Of a DNA stretch of 24,037 nt, positions 9,001-17,100 are shown one piece after another. The stretch is taken from the NCBI GenBank assembly GCA_002313415.1, contig DCBH01000036.1, forward strand, positions 576-24,612, read 5' to 3'. This DNA comes from Flavobacteriales bacterium UBA1112 (GTDB lineage: Bacteria > Bacteroidota > Bacteroidia > Flavobacteriales_D > Sanyastnellaceae). Made by a program: the position numbers and the translations under genes. The notes beneath the pieces are model-generated. The model was not told the origin of the DNA and searched no databases. It saw only the letters and a list, made by a program, of their open reading frames with translations. Within the stretch, counting starts at the first letter, position 1, and every line of letters begins with the position of its first letter.

Positions 9001-9154
9001 AGGTTGCATCGATCTTGGGCCGGTTCGAGTGTCCATTCCGATTTGGACTTACGAGGCGGGTAAGGAGGTTTGGGGACCTGAAGACCGTTGGTGCTTCTCC
9101 CTGAATTTGTTGAAGTTGAATCCCTGGGATTTGGTTCGCGAAAACGTCAAATAA
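6047..9154 (+). CDS. Secreted M1 family metallopeptidase with beta-rich C-terminal extension
   Basis: Zinc aminopeptidase-type enzyme, 1035 residues. A signal peptide (residues 1-25, VSA-Q) exports it. The N-terminal beta domain runs to about 230. The catalytic domain has the exopeptidase-type motif GGGMEYP (352-358), zinc site HEVGH (378-382) with the third ligand E401 exactly 18 residues later, and a candidate catalytic tyrosine Y479 (IIYKKTA). The catalytic part ends near 545. Residues from about 640 to 1035 have alternating polar/hydrophobic segments with many aromatics and no motif I recognise; they look beta-rich and may be an outer-membrane barrel or a surface domain. M1 enzymes are often shorter (about 600-900 residues). 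It is divergent from aspS (61 bp gap) and is followed 28 bases later by a carboxylase gene. Substrates are probably peptides in the periplasm or at the surface. Confidence 0.92.
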   Translation: MNISESLLLRLSLLFCSLSYLSVSAQTWQQQVDIDIRVALDDQTHSLDGDIRLTYHNNSPDTLDFVWMHLWPNAYRNGQTAMAKQHYRDGDMFMFYAMSRDLGGIDSLAFSVGSMPLVWQYHPEHIDIAKVILPEPLAQGQSVEIRTPFRVDIPSGSISRLGHVGESYQITQWFPKPAVYDEDGWHPMPYLSQGEFFSEYGSYDVRITLPSNYTVGATGDYVPGSEDNEMELKRLAQLVEETEVWVTSEGWIETTNDFPASSSVMKTLHFRQSRIHDFAWFADKRYKVLQGEVTLPGDGRSVNTWAMFTPAEGELWQNAPEYLHDATYYYSLWNGDYPYNQVTAVDGTISAGGGMEYPNVTVIGSSGSPSGLETVIVHEVGHNWFYGILGSNEREHAWMDEGINSFNETRYLLTKYGTDKDISLLLGENNLSKRFDLEKFQYKWIDELSYMFLARLGADQPMQCHSNSLTSLNYGAIIYKKTAAAFAMLQSHLGQARFDAAMRMYFDTWKFRHPAPEDLQAVMEKSTGEDLSWFFEEWVQTIKRNNLKLVSTNAKLSQFDNSPGVVVRNVGELSSPARVSGLVGDSTVAVLNLPLMAPGEVAEVPRPPIKVDRWVVDYERVTLDYNRKDNTRHSGLFGGIEPLQLRMFTRLEDPERTQLFWVPALGWNHFDGFMIGTTLHNSALPWRDVTWRWTPMLSRDRFDDGLHLRGMLAVEGRHGDLRWALKSRRFGATEFLSELADVADTELNPGPLTRTSLGLMYRLNASPTSPFDANLSVELIHIDGFADSRIGILEPPAIRRMAGRAEVNVNHRLESLPGARQSLSLQSTVVQHDGVVEGYLIEPPSTTSTTNRVLDAWYHLERTVPSMKREKKWSVDARVVAVEGWNQFGAAPAGSQASFDPLVDALLLHRGADTSSGSWLSRQAGMERGGLPLNLVASRGFTSLRAETRLPLGLPVSVQAGGALARTREWGIGAPVSDRLHLVASGCIDLGPVRVSIPIWTYEAGKEVWGPEDRWCFSLNLLKLNPWDLVRENVK

Positions 9155-9170
9155 GCGGCCGCATCGTCCG

Positions 9171-9178
9171 TAGATTCG
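9171..9178 (+). promoter_or_regulatory. Possible -7 box of the acyl-CoA carboxylase gene
   Basis: TAGATTCG resembles TAnnTTTG with one mismatch and ends 4 bases before the ATG at 9183, the same spacing as at the M1 peptidase gene. No -33 TTG is visible, and the 28 bp gap also allows read-through from the peptidase gene. Confidence 0.3.
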
Positions 9179-9182
9179 CGTC

Positions 9183-10724
9183 ATGCATCAAACGACGGAC
9201 CGCTTGGAAGAGATGCGTGCAGAAGCCCTGAAAGGGGGCGGAGAGGCGCGTATAGAAGCACAACATGAAAAAGGCAAATTGACCGCCCGTGAACGCCTTC
9301 AGCTTTTGCTCGATCCTGGCACGTTTCAGGAAATGGGCCAATTGGTGACGCACAGGTCGACCAATTTTGGACTGGAAAAACAGAAATTTTTAGGTGATGG
9401 AGTTGTCACGGGATACGGCAAAGTCAATGGTCGCCTTGTGTACGTCTTTTCTCAGGATTTCACAGTTCTCGGAGGTTCGCTCGCTGAGGCGCATGCGCAG
9501 AAAATCTGCAAGGTGATGGACATGGCTCTCGAAAATGGAGCACCAGTCATTGGGCTCAACGACAGTGGCGGCGCCAGAATTCAAGAAGGTGTAGTCAGCT
9601 TGGGTGGTTACGCGGATATCTTTCATCGCAATGTGAAGGCGAGCGGCGTGGTGCCTCAATTGTCCCTCATTCTAGGGCCTTGCGCCGGTGGCGCAGTGTA
9701 TTCCCCGGCACTTACAGACTTTATTTTTATGACAGAAGGCACTTCGTACATGTTCGTGACGGGACCCAATGTGGTGAAAACGGTGACACACGAAGAGGTG
9801 ACATCAGAGGAGCTAGGTGGTGCCAGCACTCACGCAAGCAAATCTGGGGTCACCCACTTCAAAGCAGCCAACGAAGCCATGGTCATCGAGCACGCCAAGA
9901 GGGTGCTGGGGTTCTTGCCTCAAAATTGCGAAGAAGATCCTGCCACCATGGCGTATGAGGGTGGTGATGAGAACCGACCAAAACTTGACACTCTGGTGCC
10001 GGAAAGTGCACAGCAGCCCTACGACATACGAAGTGCACTGACGGAGATTCTCGACATCGATTCTTTTCTTGAAGTTCAACCTGATTACGCAGAGAACATG
10101 GTTGTCGGATTTGGCCGTCTCGGGGGCCGCAGCCTTGGCGTGGTGGCAAACCAGCCCGCGTTTCTTGCGGGGGTCTTGGACAACGACGCATCTGTCAAAG
10201 CGGCTCGTTTTGTTCGCACCTGCGATGCGTTTAATGTTCCCCTTCTTGTTCTGGAAGACGTTCCGGGGTTTCTGCCTGGTACCGACCAAGAATGGAACGG
10301 CATCATCACCAATGGCGCCAAGCTCCTCTATGCGTTCAGCGAAGCCACAGTTCCACGAATCACGGTCATCACCCGCAAGGCATACGGCGGGGCCTATGAC
10401 GTCATGAATTCAAGACACATTGGCGCCGATCTCGTCTTGGCGTGGCCCACCGCAGAAATTGCGGTGATGGGTGCCAAGGGGGCAGCTGAAATCGTCTTTC
10501 GAAAAGAAATCGCTTCAGCGAAAGATCCTGCGAAAAAGTTGGCAGAGAAAGAAGCGGAATACGCAGAGCTTTTCGCCAATCCCTACAACGCCGCAAGCAG
10601 GGGATATGTGGATGAGGTGATCTATCCGCGTGAGACGCGCGCGAAGCTGTTAGTCGCCTTCGAAATGCTTCAAAACAAGGCGGTCAAAATCCCCCGCAAA
10701 AAGCATTCGAACATCCCACTTTGA
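9183..10724 (+). CDS. Acyl-CoA carboxylase beta (carboxyltransferase) subunit
   Basis: 513 residues, full length for the propionyl-CoA carboxylase beta / methylmalonyl-CoA decarboxylase alpha family. It transfers a carboxyl group between biotin and an acyl-CoA. Both halves of the carboxyltransferase are present: N-terminal oxyanion loops NDSGGARIQEG (126-136) and GPCAGGAVYSP (165-175), and the C-terminal RKAYGGAYDVMNS near residue 400. The C-terminal KHSNIPL is typical of this family. No biotin carboxylase or biotin carrier gene lies in the window, so the partner subunits are encoded elsewhere and propionyl-CoA, methylmalonyl-CoA or another acyl-CoA could be the substrate. A hairpin terminator follows 8 bases after the stop. 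Confidence 0.95.
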   Translation: MHQTTDRLEEMRAEALKGGGEARIEAQHEKGKLTARERLQLLLDPGTFQEMGQLVTHRSTNFGLEKQKFLGDGVVTGYGKVNGRLVYVFSQDFTVLGGSLAEAHAQKICKVMDMALENGAPVIGLNDSGGARIQEGVVSLGGYADIFHRNVKASGVVPQLSLILGPCAGGAVYSPALTDFIFMTEGTSYMFVTGPNVVKTVTHEEVTSEELGGASTHASKSGVTHFKAANEAMVIEHAKRVLGFLPQNCEEDPATMAYEGGDENRPKLDTLVPESAQQPYDIRSALTEILDIDSFLEVQPDYAENMVVGFGRLGGRSLGVVANQPAFLAGVLDNDASVKAARFVRTCDAFNVPLLVLEDVPGFLPGTDQEWNGIITNGAKLLYAFSEATVPRITVITRKAYGGAYDVMNSRHIGADLVLAWPTAEIAVMGAKGAAEIVFRKEIASAKDPAKKLAEKEAEYAELFANPYNAASRGYVDEVIYPRETRAKLLVAFEMLQNKAVKIPRKKHSNIPL

Positions 10725-10726
10725 CG

Positions 10727-10755
10727 AAAAAAAAACCCCTCGGAAAGAGGGGTTT
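10727..10755 (-). terminator. Intrinsic terminator, probably bidirectional
   Basis: A 9 bp stem AAACCCCTC (10733-10741) / GAGGGGTTT (10747-10755) with loop GGAAA. On the minus strand the hairpin runs into nine T residues, a strong terminator for the thioredoxin-like gene ending at 10782. On the plus strand it is followed only by the TTT of the stem, so it may also stop the carboxylase transcript but less strongly. It lies between two convergent genes. Confidence 0.85.
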
Positions 10756-10781
10756 GATGCAGAACGAGGGGAAATGCCAAA

Positions 10782-11411
10782 TCATTTGCGAAGGATGCGC
10801 TTGATGGAGCATCCAATGGCTTTGGTCTCGGTCGTCTTGATTTTTTTTCCTTCAGCCATGCGCTGCATGGCCATGTGCAAGTAGCGTTCTTTCACCTCCT
10901 CTGAACGGTTGACGTTGTCGTCAATAGAACCACGGTAGGCAAGCTCAAGTTTGCTGTTGTACAGGTAGACATGTGGCGTGGTCCTTGCACCACAGGCATT
11001 GGCGAGCTTGGAACCTTCATCCACCACGTAAGGCATTGTGTAGCCGGCTTCCTTGGCACGCTCTTTCATGGCGGCCAGACTGTCGTCTCCTTCTCGCTTG
11101 GCTTCATTGGAATTCACCAAGACCATACCAATGTCTAGAGACTCTGCCAGTTCCGCAAGGCCGTTGTAACGGCCCTCCCAACCTTCTGTTTTGCTGCCAT
11201 TCCCGACGACGAACGGGCATGTGTTGCAGGAAAAGATGACCAAAAGCCCTTTGTCGCCCTTCAAATCGAGCAGGGTGTTTGCGTTGCCATCAATGCCCAT
11301 CATCGGGGCTGTAATCATCGGGGCTTTTTCACCGATGGCTTGCTCTTGGGCAAAAGCGGGCATGGCGGTGATCAAGGCCAACGTAGCAACAGAGAGTAAA
11401 AGAGACTTCAT
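10782..11411 (-). CDS. Secreted thioredoxin-like (redoxin) protein
   Basis: 209 residues with a clean signal peptide (1-21, AFA-Q), so it works in the periplasm or envelope. The mature part has an AhpC/TSA-thioredoxin fold: GEKAPMITAPMMGIDG start, then the redox motif SCNTCPF with C62 and C65, and a thioredoxin-like TTPHVYLY with the cis-proline region. The C terminus carries a third cysteine in IGCSIKR, which I recall from homologues in other Bacteroidota. Its likely role is a thiol oxidoreductase or peroxide-related redoxin; the partner is unknown. It follows queA by 28 bases on the same strand and is likely the last gene of that unit, since a strong terminator lies 26 bases after its stop. 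Confidence 0.88.
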   Translation of the reverse strand: MKSLLLSVATLALITAMPAFAQEQAIGEKAPMITAPMMGIDGNANTLLDLKGDKGLLVIFSCNTCPFVVGNGSKTEGWEGRYNGLAELAESLDIGMVLVNSNEAKREGDDSLAAMKERAKEAGYTMPYVVDEGSKLANACGARTTPHVYLYNSKLELAYRGSIDDNVNRSEEVKERYLHMAMQRMAEGKKIKTTETKAIGCSIKRILRK

Positions 11412-11439
11412 TGAGAATGTTTTAGAATTTAGGTTGAAA

Positions 11440-12489
11440 TTAAATCACCATGAGGGCATCGCCGTACGCGAAGAACCGGTACTTCTCTTTGATGGCCTCA
11501 TGGTACGCCGCCATTGTCAATTCGTGACCGGCGAAGGCTGCAGTGGTCATCAGCAATGTGCTTTGCGGTGTGTGAAAGTTGGTAATGAGGACATCGGCAA
11601 TCTGGAAGTCAAACTTGGGAAAGATGAACTTATTTGTCCACCCTCGATAGGGTTTTAAGGTCTGTGTGGTGCTTACAGATGTTTCCAGTCCGCGGAGAGA
11701 TGTTGTTCCAACAGCCACAATGCGCTTTTTGTTTTCGATGCCTCGATTCACAATGCGTGCACATTCTTGGTTGATTGTAAGCTCCTCGCTGTCCACCTTG
11801 TGCTTGCTGAGGTCTTCCACCTCGACCTCACGGAATGTTCCCAAACCGATGTGCAGTGTCAAAAACGCCATGTCGATGCCTTTGATTTCGAGGCGCTTCA
11901 ACAGATTTTTTGAGAAGTGCAGTCCTGCCGTGGGCACCGCGACCGCACCTTCTTCGGACGCGTAGATTGTTTGGAAACGTTCGCGGTCCTCAGGTTCCGC
12001 TTCACGTGTCATGTAGCGCGGAAGTGGGGTATGTCCAAGTTGGTGAACAGTTTGCATGAACTCCTCATGGGTTCCATTGAAGAGGAAGCGCAGGGTTCGT
12101 CCTCGGGACGTGGTGTTGTCGATGACTTCAGCAACCAATTCGTCATTCTCGCCGAAATACAATTTGTTGCCGATCCGGATTTTTCGTGCCGGATCAACCA
12201 AGACGTCCCACAGCAGGCTTTCACGGTTCAATTCGCGGAGCAAAAACACCTCAATCACGGCTCCAGTCTTTTCCTTGTTTCCGTACATCTTGGCAGGGAA
12301 AACACGCGTATTGTTCGCCACAAAGACATCCCCTTCGTCAAAGATGTCCACGACGTCTTTGAACATGCGATGCTCAAATTTGCCCGTTTCTCGATTGACG
12401 ATCATCAATCGACTGTCGTCTCGATTGTCGAGGGGATATTGTGCCACCAATTCGTCGGGTACTTCATAACGAAACTGGGACAACTTCAT
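11440..12489 (-). CDS. queA: S-adenosylmethionine:tRNA ribosyltransferase-isomerase
   Basis: Transfers and rearranges the ribosyl part of SAM onto preQ1 at the tRNA wobble position, giving epoxyqueuosine in queuosine synthesis. I place the start at the ATG at 12489 because MKLSQFRYEVPDELVAQYP is the usual QueA N terminus; the open frame extends 34 codons further upstream but that part (MNGVFGYFRAPLK...) has no family resemblance. From this start the protein has 349 residues, the normal length. Conserved stretches include NRDDSRLMIV, PTAGLHFS and HIGLGTFREV, and the C-terminal NFHTPQSTLLM. It lies 135 bases downstream of truB, with its own predicted promoter and a leader hairpin in between, and is followed by the redoxin gene. 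Confidence 0.96.
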   Translation of the reverse strand: MKLSQFRYEVPDELVAQYPLDNRDDSRLMIVNRETGKFEHRMFKDVVDIFDEGDVFVANNTRVFPAKMYGNKEKTGAVIEVFLLRELNRESLLWDVLVDPARKIRIGNKLYFGENDELVAEVIDNTTSRGRTLRFLFNGTHEEFMQTVHQLGHTPLPRYMTREAEPEDRERFQTIYASEEGAVAVPTAGLHFSKNLLKRLEIKGIDMAFLTLHIGLGTFREVEVEDLSKHKVDSEELTINQECARIVNRGIENKKRIVAVGTTSLRGLETSVSTTQTLKPYRGWTNKFIFPKFDFQIADVLITNFHTPQSTLLMTTAAFAGHELTMAAYHEAIKEKYRFFAYGDALMVI

Positions 12490-12539
12490 GCGTTGCATTG
12501 CCATGGATGCAGGGGTTGTGGGGTGGAGTGAATTGGGTT

Positions 12540-12558
12540 CTGAAAAGGAGGTTTTCAG
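12540..12558 (-). other. Hairpin in the queA leader
   Basis: On the minus strand CTGAAAA and TTTTCAG form a perfect 7 bp stem closing the 5-base loop CCTCC, about 50 bases before the queA start. There is no T-run after it, so it does not look like a terminator. The loop equals the anti-Shine-Dalgarno core. Its function, if any, is unknown. Confidence 0.4.
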
Positions 12559-12565
12559 AGGCGCG

Positions 12566-12597
12566 CGAAAATAGCCAAAAACACCATTCAAGTCAAG
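12566..12597 (-). promoter_or_regulatory. Predicted queA promoter (CTTG-N20-TATTTTCG)
   Basis: On the minus strand CTTG (12597-12594) is followed after 20 bases by TATTTTCG (12573-12566), a one-mismatch match to TAnnTTTG. It lies between the truB stop and queA and predicts a leader of roughly 70 bases containing the hairpin at 12540-12558. Confidence 0.45.
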
Positions 12598-12624
12598 TTT
12601 TGTGCAGCTGAAGGCCGCGCCAAT

Positions 12625-13398
12625 TCATGCTTTTGTATCGGGATGATTCAGTCGGGCCACAAGGTCTTCCACCCGCCACGATTGGTCCACATGAAATTCT
12701 CCACTGGAGATTCTTCGCAAGGCCGTCAAGGTTCCGCCAACTCCCAACGCTTTGCCGAGGTCGCGCCCCAATGATCGGATGTAGGTCCCCTTGCTGCAAT
12801 GAATGATTACATCCACGTCCAAAACGGGATGCCCCTCGACTTCGAGATGACTTGCGGACATCACTTCAAATGAGGTTACCTTGATCAACGAGGTGCGCAG
12901 CGCGATTTCCGAGCCTTTGCGTGCGGCGCGATATGCTCTGACACCATCGACTTTTTTGGCACTGTATAACGGAGGGTGTTGCTCAAGCTCTCCCGTCAAT
13001 TTTGCCGTTTCAAGGCGAACGTCGTTTTCTGTGATGCTCTGCACTCGAGAGGGGTTTTCAGCCCAACGGTCGACCTCTGTTTCAGCATCCAATGATGGCG
13101 TATGGGCGCCGAGACGAATGGTGGCGGTGTAAACTTTGGCTTGCGCTTGAAGGTTGTCGATGGTTTTGGTTGCTCGCCCGCAACACACGACAAGGACCCC
13201 TGTGGCGAGGGGGTCTAGGGTGCCTGCGTGGCCCACCTTGATTTTTTTTATTCCTGTGAAACCTCTAAGCGCGTAACGCAACTTGTTGACCACGTCAAAT
13301 GAGGTCCACGTCAGGGGTTTGTCAATGACCATGACTTGACCTTCCAAAAACGCCTCAATTCGGTCAAATGGCAGGTCATGTGGGGCATACGCAGGCAT
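12625..13398 (-). CDS. truB: tRNA pseudouridine(55) synthase
   Basis: Makes pseudouridine 55 in the T-loop of tRNAs. 257 residues, normal length for the short bacterial form without a long C-terminal PUA domain. The N terminus has the family stretch FLEGQVMVIDKPLTWTSFDVV (about 17-37), and the catalytic aspartate is D62 in GHAGTLDPLATG. Motifs YSAKKVDGVRAY and KGTYIRSLGRDLG are also intact. The ATG at 13398 is the first in-frame start and fits the family. A TACATTCG box lies 7 bases upstream. It is divergent from the small barrel gene across a 178 bp gap and precedes queA on the same strand. Confidence 0.96.
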   Translation of the reverse strand: MPAYAPHDLPFDRIEAFLEGQVMVIDKPLTWTSFDVVNKLRYALRGFTGIKKIKVGHAGTLDPLATGVLVVCCGRATKTIDNLQAQAKVYTATIRLGAHTPSLDAETEVDRWAENPSRVQSITENDVRLETAKLTGELEQHPPLYSAKKVDGVRAYRAARKGSEIALRTSLIKVTSFEVMSASHLEVEGHPVLDVDVIIHCSKGTYIRSLGRDLGKALGVGGTLTALRRISSGEFHVDQSWRVEDLVARLNHPDTKA

Positions 13399-13405
13399 GG
13401 CATCG

Positions 13406-13413
13406 CGAATGTA
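13406..13413 (-). promoter_or_regulatory. Predicted -7 box of truB
   Basis: TACATTCG on the minus strand matches TAnnTTTG except for one base and ends 7 bases before the truB ATG, the same spacing as at aspS and mfd. No -33 TTG is visible at 17-23 bases upstream. Confidence 0.4.
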
Positions 13414-13500
13414 GGGAGTGTTAAGCTGGCTGGGGTCGAATTGCAGTTTGACAGATAGTGTTGTGCGCTTCCGAGAAACTTTGATGTGTTTTCACGGGCG

Positions 13501-13560
13501 ACGTAACCTTTTGGTATCGAACCACGTAAACACCCGCTGTTGCATATACGTAACGTTTTG
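13501..13560 (+). repeat. Three ACGTAA direct repeats upstream of the barrel gene
   Basis: ACGTAA occurs at 13501, 13524 and 13548, that is at spacings of 23 and 24 bp. The outer two copies extend to a 13-base near-repeat, ACGTAACCTTTTG and ACGTAACGTTTTG, differing at one base. The third copy lies between the predicted -33 and -7 elements of the downstream gene, so a regulator bound there could affect transcription. No regulator gene is adjacent. Confidence 0.5.
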
Positions 13561-13570
13561 TTTACATTAG
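13540..13570 (+). promoter_or_regulatory. Predicted promoter of the small barrel gene (TTG-N20-TACATTAG)
   Basis: TTG at 13540-13542 is followed after 20 bases by TACATTAG (13563-13570), a one-mismatch TAnnTTTG box ending 6 bases before the ATG at 13577. The spacing is right for the Bacteroidota primary sigma factor. Confidence 0.45.
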
Positions 13571-13576
13571 CTTAAC

Positions 13577-14182
13577 ATGGGCCTCTCAAAAAACATCAGC
13601 TTGTTGCTGTCGACCTTGCTTTTGGCAGGAGGGTCGACTGCGCTCGCACATGTCCCTGTATCACAGGGTTGGGGTTTGGGTTTTGACGTGTCCCGCACGC
13701 TCGGTGGACATGCTGTGATGCAGCTGGAGCGCGCTCAATCGTCGGAGTGGTTGTGGAAAGTCGCCGTGGGGAGGCACATTGGCACTCCAGGGGACATGAC
13801 CCCGTCTTGGAAGGGACTGAAGGGCGAGGTTCTCTCGGGCTCTGTTGTGTCCATGGGGACGTTGGTGTTCCCTCAGCAAAGCCAAAAGTTGGGCGCATCT
13901 TGGTTTTTGGGAATGGATGTGACACGCGAGAGTTATCGCATTCAAAGGTTTGGTCAGGACGCAATGTTGCTTCAGGAATCGTCAGATGTGGTCCTTCAGT
14001 CTCGCGAGGAGGCACGACTTGTGGTGGGCGCACAGTGGGCATTGGGCGCACATCTGGCTTTGCGCGCTCATGTGGGTGTAGGGGCGGTTCGAGACCGCCT
14101 GTCTTCCCGTTCTATAGATGAGGAAGTCAATTCTTTGCCAATGGCACGGCCTGGGGGAGTTGCTTTGATTTGGCGCTGGTAA
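13577..14182 (+). CDS. Putative small outer-membrane beta-barrel protein, unknown function
   Basis: 201 residues; I do not recognise a named family. A signal peptide is clear (residues 1-24, hydrophobic SLLLSTLLLAGG, cleavage ALA-H). The mature part (about 177 residues) has repeated short stretches of alternating hydrophobic residues with glycine and tryptophan (for example GWGLGFDVS, SEWLWKVAVG, LGASWFLGMDV, HLALRAHVGVG), and it ends in ALIWRW with a terminal aromatic, as in proteins inserted by the BAM complex. An eight-strand barrel is a reasonable guess. Its last 56 bases overlap the 3' end of mfd on the other strand, and its promoter region has three ACGTAA repeats. Coding status is supported by the signal peptide, promoter and lack of another gene at 13577-14126. 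Confidence 0.72.
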   Translation: MGLSKNISLLLSTLLLAGGSTALAHVPVSQGWGLGFDVSRTLGGHAVMQLERAQSSEWLWKVAVGRHIGTPGDMTPSWKGLKGEVLSGSVVSMGTLVFPQQSQKLGASWFLGMDVTRESYRIQRFGQDAMLLQESSDVVLQSREEARLVVGAQWALGAHLALRAHVGVGAVRDRLSSRSIDEEVNSLPMARPGGVALIWRW

Positions 14183-17100
14183 GTTCCGCCGCTTCGTCTG
14201 CACTCATGCCGGCGATGTCCTCAAAGATCGCCAGGGCCTGGCGAATTGTTTTCACATTCTCAATCCTCATCCTCAATCCACCGTTGCGTTGGTACATGCT
14301 CGCGTCTTTGGCATGGTTCTTCAAATAATTCAAGACATGGGCAAATGTTGCGCTCTGGAAGTAGGCGCTTTCCTCATCAGCCACAAAAGCAGCGATGAGT
14401 TTGCCACTCTTCAACACCAATTTTTCCATTCCTAAAAATTGGGCGACCCAACGCAAGCGAATGGCCCTTAAAAGCTCTTCCGTTTCCTCGAGCAAAGGGC
14501 CAAAACGGTCCTCTAGCCTGTTTCTGAAGCCCTGCAATTCCTCTGAATTTTTTAGGTTATCCAGCTCTCGGTACAGGGAAATTCTTTCGGGAATGTCACT
14601 GACATAGTGGTCGGGAATGAGTAAACTCAAGTCAGTTTCGAGCGCTGTTTCGTCAACATATTGCCCTGATTCAGCCTGCTCGATTTCCATGAGATCTTGA
14701 AACTTCTCCTCTTTCAATTCCTTCACAGCCTCGGCGAGGATGCGCTGGTACATGTCAAATCCGAGGTCATTGATGAAGCCGCTTTGTTCCGCACCGAGAA
14801 GGTCACCTGCGCCGCGGATGTCGAGATCGCGCATGGCGATTTGCATTCCTGAACCGAGGTCAGAGAATTGTTCGAGGGCTTGAAGGCGTTTTCGCGATTC
14901 AGTAGGTAACGCGCTTAGTGGCGGCGCCAGGAGGTAGCAGAACGCTTTGCGGTTGGACCGTCCAACTCGGCCGCGCAATTGGTGGAGATCACTCAGTCCA
15001 AATTTGTGTGCCTCGTTGATCAAGATGGTGTTGGCGTTGGAAATGTCGATGCCACTTTCAATGATGGTGGTCGCAACCAACACATCGAAGGCTCCATCAA
15101 TGAATCGCGCCATGACGTCTTCCAGGTCTTTGCCTTCCATCTGGCCATGTCCAATTCCGATTCGTGCATCTGGGACGAGCCGTTGAATCATGCCTGCCAC
15201 CTCTTGGACATTGCCGACTCGGTTATGGACGAAATACGTTTGGCCACCTCGACTCAATTCATAAGCAATGGCGTCTCGAATGACTTCCTCATTGAACCCG
15301 GATAAGATGGTGTCAACTGGATGACGATTGGGCGGAGGAGTTTGAATGATGCTCAAGTCACGCGCACCCATCAAGGAAAACTGAAGTGTTCTTGGAATCG
15401 GGGTGGCTGTCAGGGTGAGGGTATCGACGTTGGCTTTAAGTGTCTTGAGTTTGTCCTTGACTCCCACGCCAAACTTTTGTTCTTCGTCAATGACAAGCAA
15501 CCCCAAATCTTTGAATTTGACGCGCTTTCCGACCAAAGCATGCGTTCCGACCAGGATATCTACTTCGCCCGTCTCCACGCGTTTTAGAGTCTCTGTGAGG
15601 ACTTTCCCTGTTTTGAAACGATTGATGTATTCGACGTTGACGGGAAATTCTCGAAGGCGCCTGGTGAAGCTTCTGTGGTGCTGCATAGACAGAATCGTGG
15701 TGGGGACAAGCACGGCGACTTGCTTCCCGTCGCAAGCGGCCCTGAAAGCTGCCCGAATGGCAATTTCTGTTTTGCCAAAGCCGACATCACCGCAAACAAG
15801 TCGATCCATGGGGGTGGATTTCAGCATGTCTTCACGCACTGCTTCAGTGGCTGCGTTTTGGTCCGGGGTATCCTCATACATGAAGCTTGCCTCCAATGCG
15901 TGTTGGAGATATCCGTCCTCGGGGTAAGCGTGTCCAGGGGCAGACTTACGCTTGGCGTACAACTGCAACAGATCGTAGGCAATCTGCTTGACTCGGCCTT
16001 TGGTCTTTTGCTTGGTCTTGGCCCAGGTGTTGGTGCCAAGCTTGTTGATTTTCGGCTGTGACCCCTCCTTGCTGCTGTACTTTGAAATTCGATGTAGACT
16101 GTGAATGCTGACGTAGAGGACATCTCCGCCCCGGTAGGAGAGGCGAATGGCTTCTTGCATCTTCCCGTTGACCTCAATTTTATGGAGGCCGCTGAACTCG
16201 CCGATGCCATGGTCAATGTGCACGACAAAATCCCCGACTTCCAAAGCCATTAACTCTTTGATTGTCAGAGCTTCTTTGTTTTTTCTGAATCCTTCTTTGA
16301 GCCTAAATCGATGGTAGCGCTCAAACAGTTGATGGTCTGTGTAAACCAAAATCTTGAGATCCTTGTCCACAAACCCTTCGCTGAGCTCCATGGGTATAGG
16401 CTTGTAGGGCACTGGCTCCTCACCATCCTCAAGGCGATCATGGAAGACATCGTGCAATCGCTCGAGTTGCGTGGCCTGTCCACTGACCACCACATTGACA
16501 TATCCATTCTGTTGGTTGGATTTTAAATTGGATGCGATCAGGTCAAATTGCTTGTTGAACGCAGGTTGTGCGGACATGTCGTATTTGAGAATAGCTCGGT
16601 CGGACCATGTGGTACCACCACCAAATTCAACCACTGTAAAAGGATGTAGAAGTCCTTCTAGAGCTTCACCAGTCAGGAAAAGCTCATCGGGAGGTGTTCG
16701 ACTGACCTCTCCGCTGAGGCGGTCGTAATGCGCCCGCGCCCGCTCCATTGCTTTGTCAAGTCCATCTCCGCATCGCTTGGCGTCGGCCATCCAGAAGATG
16801 GCATTGGTCTGGAGGAAGCTGAAGAAGGGTTCGTGGGCGTCGTGCAATCTTGAATTGCCGACGTTGGGAACAACGGTGGCGCGGGTCATTTTGGCCACGC
16901 TTAATTGCGAGGAGGGATCAAATTTTCGGATTGAGTCTACATCATCGCCAAAAAACTCAATTCGATAAGGATGGTCAAAACTGTAGGAAAAAATGTCTAC
17001 GATTCCGCCGCGCATGCTGTATTGGCCAGGCTCATAGACGAAGTCTACTTTTTCAAATTCATAGGCCAGCAAGACCTCATCTAAAAAGTCCATCGTGTAG

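Noticed and set aside
12490..12591. A 34-codon N-terminal extension of queA
   Set aside because: It does not resemble QueA, covers the predicted promoter and leader hairpin, and MKLSQF is the usual start.
12601..12624. A terminator between truB and queA
   Set aside because: No stem followed by a T-run could be found there; the hairpin at 12540-12558 lacks a T-run.
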